From the NCBI GenBank assembly GCA_960531495.1, contig OY482847.1, positions 19,378,066 through 19,442,065 of the forward strand: DNA of 64,000 nt, read 5' to 3'. The number at the start of each line of letters is the position of its first letter. Positions within the stretch are counted from its first letter, which is position 1. The translations under genes and the position numbers were made by a program. The notes below the pieces were generated by a model, which saw only the letters and a program-made list of their open reading frames with translations, was not told the origin of the DNA and did no database searches. Source of the stretch: Zeus faber (taxonomy: Eukaryota > Chordata > Actinopteri > Zeiformes > Zeidae). This document shows positions 1 to 12,500 of the stretch, piece after piece.

Positions 1-412
1 TGAGGACCGTGGGATGCTTGATAAATGCCGGTCAGATATAATCTGACTGCAGGCTTCTGTTGCCTCATGAAAACGGATGGTGAATGAATGTGTAAGTGAG
101 AGGCTGATACATACCAATATCCGCCCATACAAACATCACTGTTACTTAATGCAAACTAATTGTTCATTTTTGTCTCACTGAAGAAACTTTTTTTTGTGAG
201 TTTTGGCACTTGGGAGTTCCTACAGCCTCAAGTGGTTTAAAATGTAGTTCGATTTTTAGCCTCTTTGCTTGATTATTTTATCTAAATGTTATATTTGATT
301 TCAGGATTTATTTTTTTATTGTTTTCTATGCCACAGCTTGTTTAAAATTGCTTTTAAGTTTCCTATTTAAACTTTGGTTCACTTATCTTATTTTTGTCAT
401 TTCTTCCCACAG
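1..412 (+). other. usp10 intron 1, 3' part
   Basis: AT-rich sequence ending in a pyrimidine tract and AG at 411-412, immediately before the first visible usp10 exon. No other feature is seen in it. The start codon of usp10 lies upstream of the window. Confidence 0.8.
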
Positions 413-545
413 TACATCTTCGGGGAGTTTAGCCCTGATGAAATCAATCAGTTCTTTGTAACTCCACGATGTTATGTTGAGGTAAGGTTAAGAAAGTCAT
501 TCATTAACTTTGACATTTTAGAACGTGTGCTTTAAATTGAATCTG

Positions 546-581
<36 letters not shown>

Positions 582-3500
582 TGTGTGTCAATATCGGCAG
601 TTACATTTAAAATACTGTTCTTGAGAAAACTTTTTTCCCATGTATTTAGTTTTATACCATAGATATTTGACAGCCATTTTCTATTAATCTCCTTTTGCAT
701 AAGATTTTAAATCTCTTTTAAAGTGTCTTCAAAAACAGATTTCAGGGAAACGATATACATGTTACATATTCAAAGTTGACAATTTTTTTTTTTTAACGAT
801 TTTGAATTATGAACGAACAATTGAATTCTGAGAAATTTAGGAAGTCATTCAAAAGAAAATGTAATTCCAAGAACTGCAATTCATGTCTGAAGCGGTCATT
901 TATTTTTATTTCTAATATTCTTATAGCTTCCTCCGTTCAATGACAAAGTCCCCTGTGTCAGTCAGTCTTCCGGTAAGTCCACTGCATGCACATTATTTTG
1001 CTCTACTTTTTTTTTTGTTTGTTTGTTTGTTTTTTTGCTATATAGTTTTGTGTCTCAGGAAACATAAAATATCTTCTAACTAAAGACGACACTGCCTACT
1101 CTGAGGTGCTAAATAAATGTGTTCCTTAATTTAATACTCATTTCACATTTGCGTTTCAAAAAATAACTTGAAGCCTGAGTTAGTTGGAATTGAGGCCAGG
1201 ATAAACTGGTTCTGAGTGTTTGTAAAGGTAATATCCAAAGATAATATCGTCTTTCAGATATATTAAAGCCACCCGATATGCCGCCTTTTCAGTGGCAACC
1301 TCTTGCATATGACACTTAATCCTTACCTTGATTTGTATTGGTTATTTAGGAAGTCACTGCACTCCTGCTGTACCTTACATTATGGAGTCTATGAGACGGC
1401 AGGTTTGCGGTGAGTTTGGGGTCTGACGCTCTGTGGCTTGATTAGGTGTCGTACTTCTGCTTATAAACTCAAATTCAGTTTTTAACTGGTGGCTTTCTAA
1501 ACTTTGCCCATATTTTCTGTCTCTTGCCTGTTTGTACAATCCATAGAGCTTTGCATGCTCTGACACTGTAAAGTACATTTCATTCTCTTGTTCAAACTCC
1601 TTTGCCCCCACTGCAGGGCTGTAATTTGAAGTCAGTGATTCCTTTATGAAAGCTAAGCAGCCCTGTCTTAACCAGACTGACAAGGGCATAGTTGTGTGGT
1701 TGCTAACATTTATGCACAGATTTAAACTTATATAGTTTAGGTTTTTTTTGTTTTTTTTTTAATGCATTCTACATACAGACTTGAACTGCTATTCCTATTA
1801 TTGAACACTAACAGTGGGGCTTCTAATACCATAGAGGAAGTAATCATACTGTCTAACTATGGCTGGCAATACCTCGGCTGTGAAGTATGACCACTTAGCT
1901 GCATCATAGTGAAGTGCACTTGGATGATTTTTAACAGTCTTGCACTTACTAATGTTTTCCTTTTGTTCACTCTCTACTGGGCTCTACCTAATGCATACAT
2001 TTTCGCTGTTTTAATCCAATATGCAACATATTGTTACTATGTGATAAGATACATTTAAAGGGATGGTTTTATGTTGTTTGGGCCCTCCATGTCCCTTTTT
2101 TGTTAATGTATTTTATTAAAAAAATCAAGATGAATCAATTTTATAAGTTTGTCTAAATCTTCATACACCCACTCCACACCCACAGGTAAATATATTGTCT
2201 CATTACTTACATTTTATCATGTTAATGCTTTAAAATTGTTTATTAAGTCATTGTTCTGAGTGCACTTGGGCTGATTGCTTGTGCCAGAACTCCAGAATAT
2301 TTCTTACTTTTGGTTAAGTGATGTACATCTATATTTAGAAATGTCAATTTTCATAAGCAATAACGGTCTATGGGTATCTGTATTTAAAATGCTTTAGTAG
2401 ACTTTCCACCTAATGTACACCATTGTTGAGTTGGTTCTGATATGAGTTTTTACAATTTAATTGATGGTTTTGCTTGACCTGAGTGAATTTCCTGTAGAAC
2501 AAATGATAAATTAAGTTGATTGGGAAACAATGGCAGCAATTACGTCAAGTATTAAAACTCATCAGGAACCAACAGGTTTACAATGGTGTACTTCTACAAA
2601 ACAAGAACATTTTCACTACTGATAAGTATAGAATGGTAATGCTTTTGAAAATTGACACTCCTAAATACAGATAGATGTCGTATTTCTAGGCCTAGATAAC
2701 ACAACTTTTCCTTTTTTTTTTTTCATGGACCTCTCTGAATGATAAAAATTCCAACCTAATCTTTTTGAGATTCCTAAGCAAATCACATCTTTATAAACAC
2801 TACTTTTTTGTATCTGGAACCACTCAAATTACATTCCACTTTATTGATTCCTTGAGACACCGAATGATGTACCCATGCCGCCTGTCAAACCACGGCAAAC
2901 TAACTGACTAAGCTGATGTTACCCACAGGAGAAGACTACCAGCACATTGAGTTTGGTGTGGATGAGGTGATGGCGTCTGATCCTGTCGGGGTAAAGGATT
3001 CTTTATACAAGGTATCGAGCACCCTCAATCCCCAGGCTCCAGAGTTCATCTTGGGCTGCCAGTCGGCCCAGAAGACCCAGCAATCCACTAAAGCAGCTGA
3101 CATACCTGATGGAGTGCACTTCAACTCGCTGGATTGTCCTGACTCTGAGGCCTCAGCTGTTGACGATCACCAGGCTTGTCAGGACATGGATGGGGTCGCC
3201 GGCAGCCTTGGACCGCGAGAACGGAAGAAAAAGAAAAAACGACCACCAGGATACTACAACTACCTGGAAGGGTCAGCGGGGAACAACAGTGGTGGCGGCA
3301 CAATTGCAGATGGGATGCCTGTGACGGGGCTAGTGAATGGACATGCACTGGGTGCCCCAAACCACAGTGTTGATGATGTGGTTGGCAAGGCGATATCAGG
3401 GCCTGAACTTTCCAACCCTGGCCTTCTCTCCTTGGTAACGACTGCAGTTGCCCCGGCCAATTTTGCCTCCACAACTACAGTCAATCAGAGGACTTGTGTT

Positions 3501-6500
3501 AGCCCTGATGTTTCTTCTTTGGACTTAATGAGCAGAGCTGCCTCTTTATCAGATGGTAACAATGCTACTTCCTCTTCTTCATCCTCTTCACAAAGCAGTG
3601 GAGTAACAGAAGGGCCCAGTACTGCAGATCAGCATCCAGATCATTTGGCGAGTCCTGTAGTTCTGGGCGGAGGTACACACAGCCCATGCCCCAAATCCCC
3701 TCTTCCTCCCTTGTCTGTGGCCAGCCTTCAGACCCCCTCAGCTACTGCAACTACTGAACAGGAGGTGGAGGAGGCCGTAGATATTGGTGTGGCCAATGGG
3801 CTAGCTGAATCTGATTCTGCTGTCAGTGCAGATGGACACAAAGATGACTGTGAGACCGGGGAACTCGTTCAGCCTGACTCCCCGGCCCAGCCAGCGACAG
3901 TAGAGCTGTCACTCACTCCTGTCCTTGCAGCTGCCCCTCCTACCAACCTCCTCAAATCCTGGGCTAGTCTTTTTCACAAATCCAAGCCTCTGCCTGGGGG
4001 CCCTCAGGCATTTGTGGAGGTGAAGAATGTTGTGGAAGTTGTGCCCCCCTCCCCTGCTGTGCCAGAGCAACCTGAAAAGGGTCGCGAAGTCAAAGAAAGC
4101 CCTGTCCATGTGTCAGAGGATCCTATGGCCCCCAAACTCGCAGGTAATATATTGTACTTGCAGTGTCCCTTCTAAAACAAAATACAAAAAATTTAAAGGG
4201 ATGGTTTAACGTTGTTTGGGCTAACTTCTGTGTTTGTTGCGCTTGTAGCTACATACATCATTGCTTTATCTGCTATTGATTTGTTTTGTCTACTTTCCTT
4301 CCCTCTCTAACCACTAGGTGGCAGCATTGCAATAGTTATGGGCTGTCTATTCCCTGTACAACCTATGACCAAAGTTGTACACAAGTTTTACTTCTATGCC
4401 ATTTTAAGTGGAGCAAAGCTTAGCTGTAACAGTTTAGCTTGATTTTTGCAGTTTATTGTTGTGTCATGAACTCCTTACCTTCTATTTTGCATTATGCATT
4501 CATTTTAATAAGAACTATTTGACACTAGGTGTTGGTAGCATAATAGCCATTTAATGGTTTACAAATGTTTATGTGCCGCTGTACCCCCCTGAAATACTAC
4601 TAATCTTGAAAAATAGACATATCTGAATTTCCTTACTACTTATAAATAAAAGGATATACCCATCATGTGGGATGGGCAGTTGAATGAAAGTGCATTGAAA
4701 ACAAGGTTTTCAGGTGAGGCCTATAAAAGTGAAAAGCTAAATGTTTATTTATTTTTTATGTAAAATGGTTGGTCCATTACTGTATCTCAGCTCTTAGTGT
4801 CTGTTCCGCATCTTATATACAGTTCAAGGGAATAAATTTCCTTACAGTGGAAAGAGTCAAGTTTCCACAGGAAGTCCCGAATCTAGACATAAGACTGATT
4901 CCGCTAGGTCAAATGGCCCAAAATAAACTACAATCTTTTGTTCAACCCAACCATGTCAGCTGAGGTCTGCATTAAATTGGAGATTTATTCCAGTCCTCCA
5001 CAATGTGCTCTTTAAGTGGAGTGGCAGTGGAGTTTTGGGTTTATCTGTTTAATTTGAACAGAAGGTAAAGAAATGCAGTTGGCTTGGCTAAGACGACCTA
5101 TTAATTATGCTTGTCCCTGGAGGCTTCTTTGCACTCTGGATCTTACAAGCTGTACTTGAGTATTTGAGTACACTTACACAGTATACATAAATAATCTTGT
5201 TGGGGTTTTCTCTGTTTATGTAAACCTGGCCAGTAGATGGGCATACTAGGTTCTATTTTGAATGACTGCCTCACTTGACAGGCGTGGCACATCTCCTTGC
5301 TCTTCCCAGCTGGTGGTGCCACTGTCCCATGAGGCACAATGAGCAAAGGGGCATTTGTGAGCTGTAGCCGCTTTTATATGTTGATCCCGCAATTCTGCCG
5401 TAAACATGACCCGTCAATATCACGGTTTTGCTTTTTACACTGAACCGAACAAAGGCGTCATAATGCTGCCCCCATGTGTGAGTTTAGATAGCATGCCGGC
5501 TTTCCCGGACTCTCAGACATGGATCTTGGGGCAAGACGTGTAACACACCAGCGCTGGCCTCTAGTGTGACGCGTCAGGGAGAGGACATCAACCTGGAGTG
5601 ATCAATAGCTCATCACCTGGTTTCCACTAGCAGTAGAAGCCCTTCTTTTATTACCGTTATTAATTTTTCATATTTAATCCTTTTTTTAAGTTACAATAAC
5701 CTTAAGAGCCGCAACTAAATCACCGGACCATCTGCGTTACATGCACCACCACGTCCAAATCCTCCATCTGCTTCCTCACGACAAGCACCAACAGCCTCCA
5801 TGGAATAAATAAACAGAAAAAAATACTTTTATATCAAGCCACTGTTTTTATTTAAGCCATTTGAGTGCGATAATCCAAAGAATACTGCTGGCTCTGTCAC
5901 TGCAGTGCAAAACTCAAGACCGACAGGCAGCCGCAGCAAACATGCACAGCCGAGTCGGCTCAGCTCCTACAAAACATCTGGCTGTTATTCCATCGCGCAG
6001 GACGGCACGCGGCTAATGCCGCGTACCGTTACCAGTGTTCTCTGCCTGGCTGCTGTCACGCTGTCGTCCACTCACATGACTTACGTTTTGCCATCATCCA
6101 TGTCCATGTGGATGCAGCAGTCACGGTGGCACACACATAACAAGTCATCAAAATATCACACCCTTGTCCGGGCATGCTGGCTGCCCTTTCACATATGTAT
6201 GTGACAAATAATCTCTTGAACTTGAACAAAGACGTCATTTAGGCTCTGTGACCACCTCCGCTGCCGGCTCAGCACTGGATCAAATGCCCCCCACGTTCCG
6301 TCTTCGTACCTTTTATACAGAGTGGTCAGGTGGAATAATGGCGCAACATTCGCACCTTGAACAGGCTGTGTAAAAGGGGCTGGTGTGATTTAGTTAATTT
6401 TGTTGTTTTTAACGTTCACGAACACAATTGCACAAAATCAATGTGGGAAATTAACCAATATTTTTTTTCCTATGCATTCACTGATACTTAAGGCACAGAT

Positions 6501-9500
6501 GTACAATGTTGGACACATGTATGATACATGTTAAAGGAAACTGTTTTAATCCCCAGAACTTATTGAGAATGTGAAGTTGATACACAAACCAGTGTCTTTG
6601 CAACCGAGAGGACTGATCAACAAGGGAAACTGGTGCTATATCAACGCTGTATCCTTTTATTCAGTAATCATCCCAAATGGCTTATTGTTAACACTCTGTA
6701 TTATGTGTCTAGGCTAGCGTACTTTTTTTTTTCCATTGTTATATTTGAAATTCATTCATTCAACCTTTATTCATTCTCAAATTATTGAGGGCATGCCCTC
6801 ATTTACAGTGATGACAGGAGTACATCAGAATAAACTGTTAAATACACACACAAACACAAACAACAGAACAGTCAAAAATAACTGTCACTAGTAATAATTC
6901 TTAGGGTGGTATAAAACTCAATCTAGAGGTTTAAGAGTGGAGGGAGAGGCGTGTCTATAGAAAACATCACCATAATCCAAAACAGACAAGACAGCCTTCA
7001 ATTACCCGCTTTCTACTGAATATAGGAAAATTAGCTTTGTTTCTGTACAAATATCCAATTTGTTGGAAATATGGTTTACATTGTTTCATGATGCCAGGTC
7101 TCATGCTGTTTGACAAGAGTTGAGAGTAAAACGATACTGTACTGACTGAAATTTTCATTGCTAGGTTTTAATCACGCGGCATAAGGGGAAGCCAGGAAAA
7201 TGCCACAGACCTTTGCTATTCATGATTATGTTTAATCAAGCCATTTTACACAGAGATAATTAAAAAGACTTTTACCCCAGTGTGATGGCAACGTGGAAAA
7301 ATGTAATTGTCAGGAATAATTTTGCATTTTGCTGTGATACAATCATGACAGAATGTCAGATACACTTTTTTTAGATACACTTAAAAAAAATGTATATTTT
7401 TTCCTAATGCAAGGTCTAAAGATTGTACATTACTTTTGATGCACTCTAATCATTGTTTGGGGAGAATGTGATTTAACATGTTTTTTTTTTCTTTGTTTTA
7501 ATACTGTAAACAAACATTTCCTCTTAACTCTGGAGTGCTCAGACCCTGCAGGCTCTGATTGCATGTCCCCCAATGTATCACCTCATGAAGTCCATTCCTC
7601 TGCATAATGAAACACAGAGACCATGCACCTCCACACCCATGATAGACAACTTGTAAGTACCAAGCTCACTGATTGGCTATCGGTATTTTTTGCAGATTAG
7701 GGATGCACATTTTTCTACTTTTAACTTTGATCAAGTATCTTGTTAAATTATTATACTTTGCACTTCGCAAATAATGAATAGTTATTGGTAATATAGCAAA
7801 ATAGATGCTATTGCTATGTTACTATTACTATGTAAGTATTTGTCTCCCACAGTAAAGGCATTTTAACAAAGTACTACATAGAATATAAAAGGATAGGTTA
7901 TATTTGGTTTTCAAAATAAACCATACCACCACTTGATAAGTGAATAAAGATTACAATTTATTTTGCAGGTCAACACCAATATTTTTATTTTCACAGCAAA
8001 CAAATAGATGTTATCAGAAATTATTTCTTCAAGCAGAAACTTTAGACTAGCACTCTCTGAAATTGAGTGAATATAAAATGCCAAAGCCTAGAAAGCAGTG
8101 TTAATTCATCTCATAATTTTCACCATTTAATGATTTTTTTTTTTATATATGAAATGTCCATAACATGCTCTGGGGCCTGTAGTTTTTTTTTTTTTTGTTT
8201 GTTTGTTTTCCCTTTCAGCCCCTCTTTCAGGATTTTGCCAAATTTTCAGTGCTGTTTATTGTCTCCACTCAAGTTCTAAGAACAAGGATGTACTGTAGGC
8301 CTTTGTGGGTTTTTATGTATTTTCTTCTTTCCAAGTGAAATTACTTTTGTCTTCAGGCAGATGGTTCAATGTGATAATCACCAAAGAGTAATGTGTTAAT
8401 CACCTGCATCCCTAGTGCAAATTCTCACAACTGTTAATCTAACTGTTTGTCAACAACCTTGCCTCATTTTGTTTTCTCTGTACCTTCCAGTGTGAGGCTG
8501 GTAAACGAGTTCAACAACATGCCAGTACCATCTAAAGCGAAACAACAAGGTAAGAATGTTGACTGCATGCAGTAGTAAAATTGCGATTTCTGCTGGTGTC
8601 GTTAGGATGTCCTGTTTAACCTCTACATCCGCAGCTGCCGGTGACAAGGTGATGAAAGACATTCGACCAGGTGTTCCCTTCGAGCCAACGTACATCTACA
8701 GACTCCTCACTCTCATCAAATCAAGTCTTTCTGAGAAGGTATGTTGTTGTTGAAGTTATGTCTCGGCAATGACAGAATCGCTGCAAACAGCAATTCTTAT
8801 CTGCAAACCGTTTCAAGTTGTGTTCGGGAACATTTAGTCGCTGAACAGTATGTGCCCCCCAGTGCAGGTATTTGTCAATATACACAGAAAACCTCATGAG
8901 ACACACTGACCAAAACCTGAATCATGGTAAAAATGAAATTAGACTTAATATTAAGAAAATTAGTTTTTGAGCATTTTTCAAGGGGTTTTATCTTATCTCA
9001 CCTGTCAAGAATGAGTCTTATTATCTCTCTCTCTCTCTCTTGTGTCTGTGTGTTTTGCATACGAGTCAGACCATGCACTATGGACAACATATTTTAATTG
9101 GTGATGATGACTGTGTGCTGTGCTCTCAGGGCCGACAAGAAGATGCAGAGGAGTACCTTGGCTTTACCCTCAACGGACTGCACGAGGAGATGCTAGCATT
9201 GAAAAGATTAATCTTGCCTCAGGAAGAGAGTAAGCACTTTGTGTTGCCGTTGAGAATACAAGGATCAGGATCTAGACTGTTAACAGCTCCATTGGCTTTC
9301 CTTGCCTTGATTTATGCTAATGGAGATGGCAATACGATATGTGCTACAGCAATACAGGGGTCACAATTCAATTAAAAGCAATACTGTCAAAAGTTTAGCT
9401 GTTTTAAAAGACTGATCAATAATCCTTGAGAACAATACAAATACAATCTTTATGGATACAATGTGCTACTTTCATATCCACCCCATTCTCCACAAATTAA

Positions 9501-12500
9501 ATATTGACACATAAATGCAAACAAAGAAATAAAAGTCTCCAAATGTATGAATATAAACTTTCACCCATATTTAACTACATAACACATAAGTACTCTAGAG
9601 TCTTAAACCGTTTACTGTTTGAATTTAACAGAAGCTCCCACGCCCAATGGCCCCGAGGCTCAGCCAGGTCCGGAGGAAGATGCTGCTGATAAGGAGGATG
9701 AGGGGAGTGATGATGAGTGGGAGCAGGTTGGCCCCCGAAACAAGACCTCCATCACACGCCAGGCAGACTTTATCCGCACACCCATCACTGACATATTTGG
9801 TGGACACATTAGGTATGCAAACAGTTTTCAGTGACTAAGGTTTTGTTATTCAATCTAAATCTTAAAAATGGCCATGGTTGTTGACACCCACCATTTTTTT
9901 TTCTCCATTAAAGGAGGATTTTGTCAGATTCTCTAGCGTTTCTTGCTGTTTACAGTGATTAAACAACCTTAAATTGCAATAAATATATAAATTTCCCCTC
10001 CCTGCAAGCGTATGAGGCTAACCCTTGAGTCCAATTCACTGTTGGAACCACTTAAATTCACCTGCAGAGAATGAGGCCTGGTCAGGATAACATCTATTCC
10101 TATTTATCACTATTCATTTGAATCATAATTTTTGTTTTATCAGTTATCAATTGACCTCTGCATATGTAGCACTTGCATCTCAGTGTTTGGTAAAAGGGAG
10201 ATGGATTAAGAAAGTTATTACAATTCAAGGGCTGTTCACTCACCGTGTAAACAGCTGGAGGTGCAACACTGGAGAATCTTACACAGTGCTCCTTTAACCA
10301 GTCTGTTGACAAGCCACTGAGTATTTTTTTCCTTCGCCGCTCAGCTTCTTTTCCTCAATTCTAAATCTCAGAACTATGGTTGCAGTTCCGACCTTGCTTC
10401 TCTTTTCGTTGGCAGCGTCACAATAGCGCAGGGTAATGCATAGGAACAAGACCATCACAGTGCCATTATTATCCTAGTAGGCTGACTGTCTTTGTGGTAC
10501 AGCCTCTGGTTCCAGCTTTCAACCTCTGTTTACGGTGCTATCACAAACAGCGCTGCTCCACGGTGCCTCCAGCACCGCAGCTCCTCTGGAATAACACACT
10601 GTGCTTCGCCTTGGGTCAGCAGCCTCAACAGCAGGGCACAGGGCAGACGTTCACAAATAATCACAAAAGTAGCTGAAAGTTAAGAACTTGCGAGGGAGTA
10701 GCCAGCCTAAATAACATGCTCCGTGAGGTTCTAGTCTGGCATGCTCCAGGGCAGCACTGGTTGCCCATATTTTCTCTATTTTTGCCAGCCACCTGCGGGG
10801 ATATGAAGTACCGGGGTGTTTTTTATCAAGTGATGCAATCAGATTAACATGGAATTAATAAAAGAAAAGGTATGCCTTGGAGAGGAATCCCTTTTGTTGA
10901 GGGGGCAATGTGTCATAACTGTCTTTCAATTATGAAATCTTTCAATTTATCGTTTTGGAAATAGGCTAATAGACATGTGTAATGAAACATTCATATTTCT
11001 CTATAGTGCATTTCCCCACCATAAATAACAAATGTGTTCTTCTAAAGTTAATTTTCATTGAACGCATTCGGTTTTTATCATAACTTAATGCCTCTAGTTT
11101 CTGCTTTCACACTTCATGTTTTGATTGGAATGCTGACATAAATGTAGTCTATGTTCAAAATGTTAGGCCTCAATCTGTTCCCCTCCCAGCTGCTCCCACA
11201 AATTCTCAATAAGACCCAGCTGATTTTAGGGGTCTGGTCTGCCTCCCCTGAGTGACTTCAGGCAAAGAGTAAGCAAGTTGTTCTTCCTTCAACTGCCAAA
11301 AACTAATCAGTCCTGAATGAGTTTGAAATAGGCTGCCAGTATCGTTGGCTAGATGTGGTCAGGATACTTTTAGTTTCAGCCCTTTTGTTTCTTAATGATG
11401 CCGATCATCATGAATCACAAATTAGTTTAGTATGACTTCTAAACCACAGGAAGCACTTGCTGTATCTTTGAAAATGGCAGCACCACTATTTTAACAAAAC
11501 TCCTATAACAATATGCCAAATCACTACTGTGTGTCGACCCCAAGAAGTACACTATTTACTATCAAGAACATCAAACAAAATCCAACATTTATATACACAA
11601 TATATTATATAACACATTTTCCCTTTCCTAATTATTCTATCTAAAACTATCAAGACAGTCATCGGACAGAGGATGGCCCAAATAAAAAAAAAAAAAAAGT
11701 AATAATAAAATAAATTTTTGGTGAACTACATTCCATGGATCTTTATCCATGGAATCACATCTCCTGTCTATAGGATGAAACATACTTTTTTTTTTTTTTT
11801 ATTGGTCTTAAATTGAATTAGTCATGGTGGATCTGAACTGTTTTTTAAAGGATCTCTCCTTAATCAATTAGAGTACAGAATGTCAAGACTACTTGCCGTG
11901 GGTGTGGATCTTCTTTAATGTCAACTTTAACAGACGGTCGTATGGATTACCACCTCAACATGACAACCTTTTTGTTGTCTCTCCCCCCCCGCCCCCCCCC
12001 CCCCCCCAGATCGGTGGTTTATCAACAGAACTCTAAGGAGTCAGCCACTCTACAGCCCTTCTTCACCCTTCAGCTGGACATCCAGTCAGAGAAGATTCGC
12101 ACTGTTCAGGAGGCGCTGGAAACCTTGGTGGCGCGAGAGTCGGTCCAGGGCTACACTTCAAAAACTAAGCAGGAGGTGTGTGTGTGTCTGCTCTTAAGAT
12201 ACCATTTAGATTGTCATGTTTATCGGTGTGATTTTCATTCTGTGTTTATAACTTTGTTGATTACCAGAAAAAAAAAAACCCTCAATGAAAAACAGATCAA
12301 CACAATAAAATAACATTTTTGCCTGCTGCAGCAAATTATGGTCATCGGAAGAATAAGTATTGTAAACTGCTGTGACTTTGAAGTGTAAAAACATAAAAGT
12401 AAATAAGTTGAAACCATCGTTGGTCCTTTTCTACATCGCATTGATTTATATTTTCAACAGTTGCTGATTCCAGCTACGTAGTTTGTTATGCATTGATCAG

